A stretch of 64,000 nucleotides of DNA, from positions 1 through 64,000 of the forward strand of contig CAJKVH010000003.1 of NCBI GenBank assembly GCA_905203305.1. Reading direction: 5' to 3'. Under the pieces are notes generated by a model. It saw only the letters and a list, made by a program, of their open reading frames with translations, had not been told where the DNA came from and searched no databases. This document shows positions 54,234 to 63,268 of this stretch, in pieces. A program made the translations under genes and the position numbers. Position 1 is the stretch's first letter; each line of letters begins with the position of its first letter. The stretch comes from an uncultured Eubacteriales bacterium (GTDB lineage: Bacteria; Bacillota; Clostridia; TANB77; CAG-508).

Positions 54234-56549
54234 ATGCAAGAAATATTAAAAGGATTAAATGATAAACAATACGAAGCAGTAGTAAATACGGATGGGCCAG
54301 TATTAGTAATTGCAGGAGCAGGAAGTGGAAAAACAAAAGTATTAACACATAAAATTGCATATTTAATGCAAGAAAAAAATATACTTCCATGGAATATACT
54401 TGCAATAACATTTACAAATAAAGCAGCAAATGAAATGAAAGAAAGAATAGCCGGATTAGTAGGAGAAAGCGCAAAAGATATATGGATGGGAACATTCCAC
54501 TCTATATGTGTAAGAATATTAAGAAAACATATAGATCAAATAGGATATGACAGTTCTTTTATAATATTTGATACATCAGATCAAAAATCATTAATAAAAA
54601 AATGTTTAAAAGAGCTAAAAATAGATGATAAACAATATTCAGAAAAAGTTGTACAAGCAGAAATAAGTAATGCAAAAAATGAAATGTTAGAGCCTGATAT
54701 GTATGCATTTAAAGTTCATGGAGACTTTAGAAGAGAAAAAATAGCAACAGTGTATGAATTATATCAAAAAAGACTAAAAGAAAATAATGCAATAGATTTT
54801 GATGATATAATAAATTTCACAATAAAAATCTTTTTGGAAAAACCAGAAATTGCAAATTACTATTCATCTAAATTTAAATATGTATTAGTAGACGAATATC
54901 AAGATACAAACAAATCACAATTTACACTTGTAAAAATGCTTGCAGAAGTAAACAAAAACATAACAGTAGTTGGAGATAATGACCAAGGAATATATTCATT
55001 CCGTGGAGCAGATATATCAAACATTTTAAATTTTGAAAAAGACTTTACAAATACAAGAATTATAAAATTAGAGCAAAATTATAGATGTACAGGAAATATA
55101 TTAAAAGCAGCAAATGCCATAATAAAAAATAATGAGACAAAATATGAAAAAAAATTATGGACAGAAAACAATGAAGGATCACTACCTAGAGTATACTCAG
55201 CAGACAACGAATATGATGAAGCAAGTTTCATAGTAGAACAAATAGAAAGATTAAAAAAAGAAGAAAATTATAAATATTCAGATTTTGCAGTGCTATATAG
55301 AATGAATACACAATCAAGAGCAATAGAAGATATTTTAAGAAGAGAAGCAATTCCATACAAAATGGTTGGAGGCTTAAAATTCTACGAAAGAAAAGAAATA
55401 AAAGACATAATTTCATATTTAAGATTGGCACAAAATCCATCAGATAATTTAAGTTTAACAAGAATAATAAATGAGCCCAAAAGGGGAATTGGAAAAACAA
55501 GTTTAGACCAAGTAGAACAATTAGCAAACCATAATGAAATATCAATGTATGAAGTAATAAAAGATGCAAATTTATATGGTTTAAATAGAGTATATTTAAA
55601 ATCAAGAGAGTTTGTAGACTTAATTGAAGATGCAAGAAACAAAAAAGACACAATGAGTGTATCAGAATTCATACAATATATGTTAAAAAAATCTGGATAC
55701 GTAAAAGCTTTAGAAGAAGAAAAAACAATAGAAGCAGAAAATAGAATTGAGAACTTAGAAGAATTTTTAACTGTTGCAATGGAATTTGAAAAAGAAGAAG
55801 CAGAAAATACGCTTCAAGACTTTTTAGAGGGAATGACACTATCTTCAGATATAGATAATGTAGAAGAAGCTGAAGATTCAGTTACACTTATGACCCTTCA
55901 TAGTGCCAAAGGTCTAGAATTCCCAGTAGTATTTTTAGTTGGGATGGAAGAAGGAATATTTCCAGGATTTAGATCAATAGGAGAGCCAGAAGCAATAGAG
56001 GAAGAAAGAAGATTATGTTATGTTGGAGTTACAAGAGCTAGAGAAAATCTATTTTTAACATGTAGTAAAATGAGAACAGTATTTGGTTCAACAAGTTGCA
56101 ATGCTCCATCAAGATTTTTAGAAGAAATACCAAAAGAATTGCTAGATGGATATGAAGATTCATTTGGAACAGGACTAAATAAACCAAAAGAAGAAAGAGA
56201 ATATAGTTGGACATATGGAAGTAAACGAGATGCAGGAAAAGTAAAAACATATAATATAAATGATAATCCAAGTAAAAATGTTGCTGCAGCAAGTGCAGTA
56301 TTTGGAAAAACTTCAAGCTTTGGAAGAACAGCAGAAAGCTTTTTAAGTGGACTTGGAAAATCTACAAGCAGTGCAAGTGTAGACTTATCTAAATATATTG
56401 CAGGAGTAAGAGTATTCCATAAGAAATTTGGAGAAGGAACAATTACAAAAACAGAGCCAGAAGGAGAAGATCTAAAAGTAGATATTAGCTTTGACAAAGT
56501 TGGACATAAGAGACTTATGGCAAAATTTGCCAAATTAGAAATTATATAG
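54234..56549 (+). CDS. pcrA: UvrD/Rep-family DNA helicase (PcrA)
   Basis: A superfamily 1A helicase moving 3' to 5' on DNA in repair and replication. Q-motif LNDKQYEAVV, Walker A AGAGSGKT (about 26-33), motif Ia TFTNKAANEMKERI, Walker B VDEYQDTN, motif III VGDNDQGIYSFRGAD, motif IV LEQNYR, motif V TLMTLHSAKGLEFPVVF and motif VI RRLCYVGVTRARE are all intact. The C-terminal tail ends in the Tudor-like RVFHKKFGEGTI that binds RNA polymerase in PcrA. Length 771. AAAGGAG site. Confidence 0.94.
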   Translation: MQEILKGLNDKQYEAVVNTDGPVLVIAGAGSGKTKVLTHKIAYLMQEKNILPWNILAITFTNKAANEMKERIAGLVGESAKDIWMGTFHSICVRILRKHIDQIGYDSSFIIFDTSDQKSLIKKCLKELKIDDKQYSEKVVQAEISNAKNEMLEPDMYAFKVHGDFRREKIATVYELYQKRLKENNAIDFDDIINFTIKIFLEKPEIANYYSSKFKYVLVDEYQDTNKSQFTLVKMLAEVNKNITVVGDNDQGIYSFRGADISNILNFEKDFTNTRIIKLEQNYRCTGNILKAANAIIKNNETKYEKKLWTENNEGSLPRVYSADNEYDEASFIVEQIERLKKEENYKYSDFAVLYRMNTQSRAIEDILRREAIPYKMVGGLKFYERKEIKDIISYLRLAQNPSDNLSLTRIINEPKRGIGKTSLDQVEQLANHNEISMYEVIKDANLYGLNRVYLKSREFVDLIEDARNKKDTMSVSEFIQYMLKKSGYVKALEEEKTIEAENRIENLEEFLTVAMEFEKEEAENTLQDFLEGMTLSSDIDNVEEAEDSVTLMTLHSAKGLEFPVVFLVGMEEGIFPGFRSIGEPEAIEEERRLCYVGVTRARENLFLTCSKMRTVFGSTSCNAPSRFLEEIPKELLDGYEDSFGTGLNKPKEEREYSWTYGSKRDAGKVKTYNINDNPSKNVAAASAVFGKTSSFGRTAESFLSGLGKSTSSASVDLSKYIAGVRVFHKKFGEGTITKTEPEGEDLKVDISFDKVGHKRLMAKFAKLEII

Positions 56550-56690
56550 AATTAAGAATACAACAAAAAATAAGAGATATTTAAACTTATTTGCAGAAAA
56601 CCAAAGATAAGTTATCAAAATTCAAAATTGAAAAAAATTAAATGATAGTATAAAATACAAAAAAATATGTTAATTAGGAGAGATTTTGTA

Positions 56691-57737
56691 ATGAAGAAAG
56701 TACTTATCAAAATAAGAACTTCAATGAAATTCTTTATATTAGTAAGTATAGCGACATTTCTTATAGTAGGTGCAGTAATCCTCTTATATAAGCCAATATA
56801 TAGTGTCACATTAGATGGCGAACTTATAGGATATTGTGCACAAAAGAGTAAATTACAATCAAAAATTGATGATTTAGTAGAAAATGGAAATGGCGAAGAC
56901 GGCAATGTAGCATTTGTAGAATTAGATAGTATGCCAAAATATGACTTATGTTTACTAAAAAGAGGAATCACAACAAATGACGAAGAAATATATGAAAAAA
57001 TAGCTGAAAAAGGAACAACATATTATAAGTATTATGAAATATTAGAAGGCGAAGATGAAAAGCTATGTGTAGCAGACTTTTCAACAGCTGAAAATATAAT
57101 ACAAGGACTAAAAGATAAAGATAGCAGTAATGTAGATGATATGCAAATAATAGAAAAATATGATACAGAATTAGCAGATTTTGTTAGTCAAGAAGATGCA
57201 ATTCAAAACTTATATGAAGAAAAAGAACAGCAAGTTACAAAAGTTGCTTCAAGTAGCAATCAATCAACAAAAGTAGCATCAACATCAATTGTAAAATCTA
57301 GTGGAAGTTCAAAAAGTTTTTCAACATCACGTAATATGTCTAGATCATCAGCCTCAATTGGAGTATCATTAATAAAGCCAATTACAGGAACAATAACATC
57401 AAGATTTGGTTCAATAAGTGGTATTAGATCAGGAGCACATACAGGGCTAGATATTGGGGCATCATCTGGAACAGCAGTAAAAGCAGCAGCTTCTGGAACT
57501 GTAATATGGGCTGGATATAAAGGATCTTTAGGAAATCTTGTTGTAATATCACATACAAATGGTGTACAAACTTATTATGGACACTGTAGTAAAATTTATG
57601 TATCAGCTGGACAAAGTGTTTCACAAGGACAAACTATATCAGCTGTTGGATCTACAGGAAATTCTACAGGGCCACATTTACATTTTGAAATTAGAGTAAA
57701 CGGAGTTGCATATAACCCACAAAATTATGTATATTAA
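56691..57737 (+). CDS. M23 family metallopeptidase, membrane-anchored
   Basis: A membrane helix (about 15-35) is followed by a linker domain starting VTLDGELIGYCAQKSKLQSK (like the N-part of G5/LysM-type wall proteases), a Ser-rich stretch, and a C-terminal LytM/M23 domain. The zinc ligands are seen in HTGLDIG and GPHLHFEI, with YYGHCSKI between. It likely cuts peptide cross-links in the wall or activates other hydrolases. ATG 56691 has a TTAGGAGAG site; an ATG eight codons upstream lacks one. Length 348. Confidence 0.9.
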   Translation: MKKVLIKIRTSMKFFILVSIATFLIVGAVILLYKPIYSVTLDGELIGYCAQKSKLQSKIDDLVENGNGEDGNVAFVELDSMPKYDLCLLKRGITTNDEEIYEKIAEKGTTYYKYYEILEGEDEKLCVADFSTAENIIQGLKDKDSSNVDDMQIIEKYDTELADFVSQEDAIQNLYEEKEQQVTKVASSSNQSTKVASTSIVKSSGSSKSFSTSRNMSRSSASIGVSLIKPITGTITSRFGSISGIRSGAHTGLDIGASSGTAVKAAASGTVIWAGYKGSLGNLVVISHTNGVQTYYGHCSKIYVSAGQSVSQGQTISAVGSTGNSTGPHLHFEIRVNGVAYNPQNYVY

Positions 57738-57741
57738 GATC

Positions 57742-57774
57742 AAAAAGACACTTCATTTTTGAGGTGTCTTTTTA
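57742..57774 (+). terminator. Terminator of the M23 gene
   Basis: Stem AAAAAGACACTTCA / TGAGGTGTCTTTTT with a short T loop. Confidence 0.85.
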
Positions 57775-57816
57775 TGTGAAAGTTAAATAATCAGAAATAC
57801 TAATAGACATAAAATA

Positions 57817-57845
57817 TTGACAATAAATACTGCGTGTTGTATAAT
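57817..57845 (+). promoter_or_regulatory. Promoter of the RdgB-type gene
   Basis: TTGACA, 17 bp, TATAAT, fully consensus. Confidence 0.8.
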
Positions 57846-57895
57846 GAAGGAGTTACATGTTAATTTGCATAAAAACCAAGGAGGAAAAGAAAACT

Positions 57896-58474
57896 ATGAG
57901 TAGAAAAAAAATCATTGCAGCAACTGGAAATAAGGGAAAGTTAAAGGAAATAAAAGAAATTTTCCCAGAGTATGAAATCTTGTCAAGTAAAGAAGCAGGA
58001 TTTGATGTGGATGTAGAAGAAGATGCGGACACATTTGAAGGAAATGCTCTGAAAAAAGCGAGAGCAATTGCAGAGTTATCAGGCGAATTATGCCTAGCTG
58101 ATGACTCTGGAATAATGATAGACCATTTTGATGGATGGCCAGGAGTTCATACAGCAAGATGGATGGATGCAAGTGATCATGAAAAAAACCTTGCGATCAT
58201 CGAGAAGATGAAGGGAGTTCCAAGAGAAGAGAGAACAGTTCATTGGATTACAGCAATTGCTATCGTTGATGGAGAGGGAAAAGAATTCACAGGAATACAT
58301 TCAGTTGATGGTCTTATTTCTACGGAGAGCAGAGGGGCAAATGGATTTGGGTTTGATGAAATATTCGAACTTCCAAATGGCAAGACATTAGCAGAACTCT
58401 CTGGCGAAGAAAAAAATGAGATCGGAGCCAGAAAGAAAGCACTTACGAAGGTAAAAGAATATTTGCCTAAATAA
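57896..58474 (+). CDS. rdgB: XTP/dITP diphosphatase (RdgB/HAM1 family)
   Basis: Removes deaminated purine nucleotides such as dITP and XTP before they enter DNA. Typical motifs: ATGNKGKLKEIKEIF at the start, DTFEGNALKKARAIAELSG, LADDSGIMID, GWPGVHTAR and the final GFGFDEIFELPNGKTLAEL with KNEIGARKKAL. Length 192 is normal. I start at ATG 57896 with a GGAGG site; the open frame extends 13 codons further upstream. G+C is higher than in the neighbours. Own promoter and terminator, so a single-gene unit. Confidence 0.92.
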   Translation: MSRKKIIAATGNKGKLKEIKEIFPEYEILSSKEAGFDVDVEEDADTFEGNALKKARAIAELSGELCLADDSGIMIDHFDGWPGVHTARWMDASDHEKNLAIIEKMKGVPREERTVHWITAIAIVDGEGKEFTGIHSVDGLISTESRGANGFGFDEIFELPNGKTLAELSGEEKNEIGARKKALTKVKEYLPK

Positions 58475-58491
58475 GTGAACTCATAGGAAAC

Positions 58492-58529
58492 AAAAAGATG
58501 CGAAGGGATTTTTCTTTCGCATCTTTTTG
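58492..58529 (+). terminator. Terminator of the RdgB-type gene
   Basis: Stem AAAAAGATGCGAAGG / CTTTCGCATCTTTTT, short T-rich loop, more Ts following. Confidence 0.85.
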
Positions 58530-58564
58530 TTATATTTATTTTTACAAATTATTTCCAAAAATCG

Positions 58565-58593
58565 TTGCAAAAAAATAATAAATATAATAAAAT
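58565..58593 (+). promoter_or_regulatory. Promoter of adhE
   Basis: TTGCAA, 17 bp, TAAAAT. I looked for a Rex palindrome here and did not see one. Confidence 0.5.
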
Positions 58594-58633
58594 TGTATAA
58601 ACTAACTATAAGAAAAAGTAGGAGGAGAGAAAC

Positions 58634-61243
58634 ATGCCAGAAAATCAAGATGAAATGAAAATAAAACAAATGATAGATGAATTAGTAGAAAAAGCAAAAA
58701 AAGCATCAAAAGAATATTTAAAATTAGATCAAGATACAGTTGATAATATAACAAAAGCAATGTCAATGGCAGGTCTAGAACATCATATGGAACTTGCTAA
58801 AATGGCAGTAGAAGAAACAGGACGTGGAATATATGAGGATAAAATTACTAAAAACATGTTTGCAACAGAATATATTTATCATAGTATAAAACACGAAAAA
58901 ACAGTTGGAATAATAAAAGAAAATGATGAAGACGATTATGTAGAAATAGCAGAACCAATAGGAGTAATAGCTGGAGTAACACCTGTTACAAATCCAACAT
59001 CAACAACAATGTTTAAATCAATAATAGCAGCAAAAACAAGAAATGTAATAATATTTGGATTCCATCCATCAGCACAAAAATGTTCTGTAAAAGCTGCAGA
59101 AATACTAAGAGAGGCAGCAATAAATGCAGGAGCACCAGAAAATTGTATATTATGGATTCCAGAACCATCAGTTACAGCAACAAGACTATTAATGAATCAT
59201 CCAGGAGTAGATTTAATACTTGCAACAGGTGGTACAGGAATGGTAAAATCAGCATATTCATGCGGAAAGCCAGCTCTAGGAGTAGGACCCGGAAATGTAC
59301 CATGTGTTATTGAGAAAACAGCAAAATTAAAAACATCAGTAAATGATTTAGTAATGTCAAAAGCATTTGATAATGGAATGATATGTGCTTCTGAACAATC
59401 AGTGTTAGTAGAAAAAGAAATATATCAAGAATTTGAAGATTTAATGAAAAAAGCAGGATGTTACTTTGTAAATCCAGAAGAAAAAGAAAAATTAAAAAAT
59501 GCAATGTTTGACTGGAAAGAAGAAACAGGATTTAAATTAAAATCATTTATACCAGGTCAAAGTCCATATAATATAGCAAAACAAGCTGGATTTGAAATTC
59601 CAGAAGATACAAAAGTAATAGTTGCATATGAAGAAAATATTGGACCAGATTATCCATTCTCAAAAGAAAAATTAAGCCCAGTATTAACATACTACATTGT
59701 AGAAAACTTTGAAGAAGCATTAGATAAAGCTGAAAAATTACTAGAATTTGGAGGATTAGGACACACTGCAGTAATTCACTCAGAAGATAGAGAAAAAATA
59801 TTAGAATTTTCAAAAAGAATGAAAGCTGGAAGAATCATTGTAAACTCACCATCAACTCATGGAGGAATAGGAGATATTTATAATACAAATATGCCATCAT
59901 TAACTCTTGGATGTGGTTCATTTGGAGGAAACTCAACAACAGCAAATGTATCAAGTGTTAATCTTATAAATATAAAAAGAGTAGCAAGGAGGAGAGTAAA
60001 TATGCAATGGTTTAAAGTTCCAGAGAAAATATATTTTGAGGCAGGTTCAATTGCCTATTTAGAAAAAATGCCAGATATAGAAAGAGCTTTTATCGTAACA
60101 GACCCTGGAATGGTTAAATTTGGCTATGTTGATAGAATATTATATCATATAAGAAAAAGAGCAAATCATGTTCACTGTGAAATATTTAGTGAAGTAGAGT
60201 CAGATCCATCATTTGACACAGTAAATAGAGGATTAGAGTTAATGAATAACTTTAAACCAGATGTAATAATTGCTTTAGGCGGAGGAAGTGCAATAGATGC
60301 TGCAAAAGGAATGTGGTTATTTTATGAGCATCCAGAAGCTGATCCAGAGGGATTAAAATTAAAATTTATGGATATAAGAAAACGTACTTATAAATTCCCA
60401 AAATTAGGAGTAAAAGCAAAAATGGTAGCAATACCAACAACATCAGGAACAGGATCAGAGGTAACATCATTTGCAGTATTAACAGACAAAGTAAAAAACA
60501 AAAAATATCCGCTTGCAGACTATGAGTTAACGCCAGATGTAGCAATTGTAGATCCAGATTTAGTAATGAGCTTACCAAAATCAATTACAGCAGATACAGG
60601 AATGGATGTATTAACACATGCGTTAGAGAGTTATGTATCAAATATGGCTTCAGACTATACAGATGGATTAGCAGAAAAAGCCGCAGAACTTGTAGTAGAA
60701 TATTTAGTAGAAGCTTATGAACATGGAGATAATAAATTAGCACGTGAGAAAATGCATAATGCAAGTACAATAGCAGGTATGGCATTTACAAACGCATTTT
60801 TAGGAATAAATCACTCTTTAGCACACAAAATAGGTGCAGAATTCCATTTACCACATGGAAGGATAAATGCAATTTTATTACCATATGTAATAAAATATAA
60901 TAGTAGTAAACCTACAAAATTTGTGTCATTCCCAAAATATGAGTACTTTATAGCAGATGAAAAATATGCTGCAATTGCTAAAAAAATAGGATTAAAAGCA
61001 GATACAGTAGAAGAAGGAATAAATTCATTAATTGCTAAAATCCAAGAAATGAACGAAAAATTAAATATTCCTAAGTCTTTTAAAGATGCTGGTGTAGATG
61101 AAACAGAATTTATGGCAAAGGTAGATTTAATAGCAGATAGAGCATTTGAAGACCAATGTACAACTGCAAATCCTAGAGTACCATTAGTTTCAGAAATGAA
61201 GCAAATATTAATAGATAGCTATTATGGAAATGAAGTAAAATAA
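58634..61243 (+). CDS. adhE: Bifunctional aldehyde-alcohol dehydrogenase AdhE
   Basis: An 869-residue fusion: an N-terminal CoA-acylating aldehyde dehydrogenase (about 1-440; catalytic Cys251 in GMICASEQSV) and a C-terminal iron-dependent alcohol dehydrogenase (from about 455; NAD loop ALGGGSAIDAAKGM, metal ligands in TADTGMDVLTHALESYVS and in NHSLAHKIGAEFHLPHGR). It turns acetyl-CoA to ethanol via acetaldehyde, regenerating NAD in fermentation. Size and domain order are as usual; such enzymes form spirosomes. GGAGGAGAG site. This fits a strict anaerobe. Confidence 0.95.
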   Translation: MPENQDEMKIKQMIDELVEKAKKASKEYLKLDQDTVDNITKAMSMAGLEHHMELAKMAVEETGRGIYEDKITKNMFATEYIYHSIKHEKTVGIIKENDEDDYVEIAEPIGVIAGVTPVTNPTSTTMFKSIIAAKTRNVIIFGFHPSAQKCSVKAAEILREAAINAGAPENCILWIPEPSVTATRLLMNHPGVDLILATGGTGMVKSAYSCGKPALGVGPGNVPCVIEKTAKLKTSVNDLVMSKAFDNGMICASEQSVLVEKEIYQEFEDLMKKAGCYFVNPEEKEKLKNAMFDWKEETGFKLKSFIPGQSPYNIAKQAGFEIPEDTKVIVAYEENIGPDYPFSKEKLSPVLTYYIVENFEEALDKAEKLLEFGGLGHTAVIHSEDREKILEFSKRMKAGRIIVNSPSTHGGIGDIYNTNMPSLTLGCGSFGGNSTTANVSSVNLINIKRVARRRVNMQWFKVPEKIYFEAGSIAYLEKMPDIERAFIVTDPGMVKFGYVDRILYHIRKRANHVHCEIFSEVESDPSFDTVNRGLELMNNFKPDVIIALGGGSAIDAAKGMWLFYEHPEADPEGLKLKFMDIRKRTYKFPKLGVKAKMVAIPTTSGTGSEVTSFAVLTDKVKNKKYPLADYELTPDVAIVDPDLVMSLPKSITADTGMDVLTHALESYVSNMASDYTDGLAEKAAELVVEYLVEAYEHGDNKLAREKMHNASTIAGMAFTNAFLGINHSLAHKIGAEFHLPHGRINAILLPYVIKYNSSKPTKFVSFPKYEYFIADEKYAAIAKKIGLKADTVEEGINSLIAKIQEMNEKLNIPKSFKDAGVDETEFMAKVDLIADRAFEDQCTTANPRVPLVSEMKQILIDSYYGNEVK

Positions 61244-61248
61244 TATTA

Positions 61249-61277
61249 TTGACAAGATATAGAAAATAGTTTATAGT
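61249..61277 (+). promoter_or_regulatory. Promoter of the 23-residue peptide gene
   Basis: TTGACA, 17 bp, TATAGT, starting five bases after the adhE stop codon. Transcription would begin near 61284. Confidence 0.7.
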
Positions 61278-61316
61278 AGATCTCGCCTTTTGCCGGAAGG
61301 TAGAAAGGAGGTCTAC
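61276..61316 (+). promoter_or_regulatory. Hairpin covering the ribosome site of the small peptide
   Basis: GTAGA, CTC and CCTTT on the left can pair with AAAGGAGG and TCTAC on the right, hiding the ribosome site. The part left of 61284 is probably upstream of the transcript start, so the RNA may form only the CCTTT/AAAGG stem. Suggests translational control. Confidence 0.4.
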
Positions 61317-61318
61317 AA

Positions 61319-61390
61319 ATGAAAGAGTTCATCAAGCTATTAAAATTAGCATTATTATATTTAATTATAAAAATGTTATTTGAAGATTAG
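61319..61390 (+). CDS. 23-residue membrane peptide
   Basis: ATG 61319 has a perfect AAAGGAGG site. The peptide reads MKEFIKLLKLALLYLIIK then MLFED, one hydrophobic or amphipathic helix with Lys near both ends, like type I toxin peptides or small membrane regulators. It has its own promoter and terminator. No antisense RNA could be confirmed, so function is open. Confidence 0.6.
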   Translation: MKEFIKLLKLALLYLIIKMLFED

Positions 61391-61391
61391 C

Positions 61392-61427
61392 AAAAAAACT
61401 AGGTATGTGGTGATACCTAGTTTTTTA
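61392..61427 (+). terminator. Terminator of the small peptide gene
   Basis: Stem AAAAAACTAGGTAT / ATACCTAGTTTTTT with loop GTGGTG. From here to 61624 I see no gene. Confidence 0.88.
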
Positions 61428-61624
61428 TTTTTTGTCTACAACGTTTGAGTTCATCATTACCAACGTTGTTAAAATTATAATAGCATATATTTTATTATAT
61501 GTCAATTTTTAGTGATTATGCAATTCTTATTTATTATTAAAATTTTTTTCATAAAAATGGAAACAAAAGCATATAATATACTAATGCCAAACAACTTGAA
61601 AACAATAGTAAAATTTTACCAAAT

Positions 61625-61653
61625 TTGACAAAATTCGAAAAAGGCGGTATAAT
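61625..61653 (+). promoter_or_regulatory. Promoter of the YabE-like gene
   Basis: TTGACA, 17 bp, TATAAT, consensus; leader about 25 nt. Confidence 0.75.
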
Positions 61654-61684
61654 AAAAACTGTTGTTAAAGGAGGTATCTGTTAT

Positions 61685-62650
61685 ATGCAGAAAAACAAAA
61701 ATAAAATTTCCTTAATAAAAGTTATAGGAATATGTTTAATATTAGTCTTACTTTCAGGAGCTGGAGTAATGGCTGTAACAACACAAGTAAACACAGTAAA
61801 AATCCAATTATCAAATGGATATGAAATGACAGTGCTTACATCAAAGACAAATGTTAAAGAAATACTAGAAGATAACAATATAATATTAGAAAATAATGAA
61901 AAAGTAACACCAAGCATAGATGAAGAAATTTCATCAAATAAATTAATAAAAATAACAGACAAGTCTAACCAAGAAGTTGAAGTTGCAAAAGTATCAGAAA
62001 GCGGAATTGAAACAACATTAGACTCAATACTTGATGCATATTCACAAATAACAGAAAAAATAGTTGAAGAAGAAGAATCTATTCCATTTGAAACAGTAAC
62101 AAAAGACATTTCAAACGGATCTGAAAATACTAAAAATAAAGTATTACAAGAAGGAGTAGAAGGCAAAAAGAAAGTTACTTATAAAGTAAAATACCAAAAC
62201 GATATTGAAATTGAAAAAAATAAAATTTCAGAAGAAGTAATACAAGAACCAGTTGATAAGATAATACAAGTAAAATCAAAAACTGTATCATCAAGATCAA
62301 GTGCTACATCTAGAAGTTCAAGCAAAGTAACAACAGAAAGTAACACTTCAAGTCAATCAGGTTCATCTGTAAAAGTATATAAAGTAACAGCTTATTGTTC
62401 ATGTTCAAAATGTTGTGGATCACATGCAAATGGATATACATCATCAGGAACAAGAGCAACAGCAGGACGTACAGTTGCTGCGCCAGCAAATTTAGGATAT
62501 GGTACAAAATTAAACATAAATGGTAAAACATATGTCGTAGAAGATAGAGGAGGAGCTATTCAAGGAAACAGAATAGATGTATACGTAAATTCACATAGTG
62601 AAGCTCTAGCTTGGGGAGTGAAATATTTACCAGTAGAAGTTGAAAATTAA
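61685..62650 (+). CDS. YabE-like protein with ubiquitin-like, G5 and 3D domains
   Basis: A membrane helix or signal (about 10-28) precedes a DUF348-type ubiquitin-like domain (VKIQLSNGYEMTVLTSKTNV), a G5 domain (IPFETVTKDISNG to KVTYKVKYQNDIEI) and a Ser-rich linker. The C-terminal 3D domain (VTAYCSCSKCCG, GTRATAGRTVAAP, VVEDRGGAIQGNRIDVY) holds the Asp triad. Relatives act as wall lytic enzymes or resuscitation-like factors. ATG 61685 with AAAGGAGGT; length 321. The open frame 20 codons upstream overlaps the promoter and is not used. Confidence 0.9.
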   Translation: MQKNKNKISLIKVIGICLILVLLSGAGVMAVTTQVNTVKIQLSNGYEMTVLTSKTNVKEILEDNNIILENNEKVTPSIDEEISSNKLIKITDKSNQEVEVAKVSESGIETTLDSILDAYSQITEKIVEEEESIPFETVTKDISNGSENTKNKVLQEGVEGKKKVTYKVKYQNDIEIEKNKISEEVIQEPVDKIIQVKSKTVSSRSSATSRSSSKVTTESNTSSQSGSSVKVYKVTAYCSCSKCCGSHANGYTSSGTRATAGRTVAAPANLGYGTKLNINGKTYVVEDRGGAIQGNRIDVYVNSHSEALAWGVKYLPVEVEN

Positions 62651-62655
62651 TCATG

Positions 62656-62690
62656 AAAGAAAGATGGAATTAATTCTATCTTTCTTTTTA
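62656..62690 (+). terminator. Terminator of the YabE-like gene
   Basis: Stem AAAGAAAGAT / ATCTTTCTTT with inner GAATT/AATTC pairing, then Ts. Confidence 0.8.
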
Positions 62691-62728
62691 TATAGTCCTT
62701 TTTTTAAATGTTTGAACTATTACTAAAT

Positions 62729-62757
62729 TTGATTTATAAGCTAATTTGGTATATAAT
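62729..62757 (+). promoter_or_regulatory. Promoter of the small membrane protein gene
   Basis: TTGATT, 17 bp, TATAAT; leader about 83 nt. Confidence 0.7.
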
Positions 62758-62768
62758 TAATAGTGATA

Positions 62769-62806
62769 AAATGCTGTATAGTTCACGAATTGATGAACGA
62801 GCATTT
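62769..62806 (+). promoter_or_regulatory. Structured leader hairpin
   Basis: Arms AAATGCT and AGCATTT enclose an inner GTTCA / TGAAC stem, right at the 5' end of the transcript. No known riboswitch was recognised; it may protect the 5' end or regulate. Confidence 0.45.
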
Positions 62807-62846
62807 GGGGAGAGCCAGTTATGTGTTATCTAAAGGAGAAACAATT

Positions 62847-63212
62847 ATGATATTAAACATATTACAAACTGCAAACACTGTAACTGTAAACTTAAGAGGA
62901 TATATGGTGATTTTTTTCTTGTTATTCTTAGTTTATACTAAGGTAAAAGGAGAAACCATACGGAGGACTAAAGTCCTGAAATATATTGCTGCTTTTTTGG
63001 CAATAATGTTCTCTTACAATCTAGTGTTTATGTTCTTTACAAGAGCATTTACATTAGGAAAGTTTTTCACTATGTGCGGATACATCATTTTGGTTGTATT
63101 CTGGGTAGGGATTACAAAATTCATCAATATATCAATCGGATTCCTTGAGTATTGTCAAGGAAAAAAGAAAGATGATGATGATGTGATTGATGTAAAATAT
63201 AAGGAACTATAG
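62847..63212 (+). CDS. Hypothetical membrane protein (121 residues)
   Basis: Three predicted membrane helices (YMVIFFLLFLVYTKV, YIAAFLAIMFSYNLVFMFF, MCGYIILVVFWVGITKFI) and an acidic, Asp-rich cytoplasmic tail (KKDDDDVIDVKYKEL). No family recognised. ATG 62847 has an AAAGGAGAA site; the open frame reaches back 28 codons, but that part folds as a leader hairpin. Higher G+C than its neighbours and an in-frame CGG (62961) read as Arg. Own promoter and terminator. Confidence 0.65.
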   Translation: MILNILQTANTVTVNLRGYMVIFFLLFLVYTKVKGETIRRTKVLKYIAAFLAIMFSYNLVFMFFTRAFTLGKFFTMCGYIILVVFWVGITKFINISIGFLEYCQGKKKDDDDVIDVKYKEL

Positions 63213-63236
63213 AAAAAATAGCATAACTGGTTTTCT

Positions 63237-63268
63237 AAAAGGATGGGTACTTGTTACTCATCCTTTTA
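63237..63268 (+). terminator. Terminator of the small membrane protein gene
   Basis: Stem AAAAGGATG-GGTA / TTAC-TCATCCTTTT with a short loop; further Ts follow. Confidence 0.8.

Noticed and set aside
58560..58634. Rex redox-sensor operator before adhE
   Set aside because: No TTGTTAA-type palindrome is present in this stretch.
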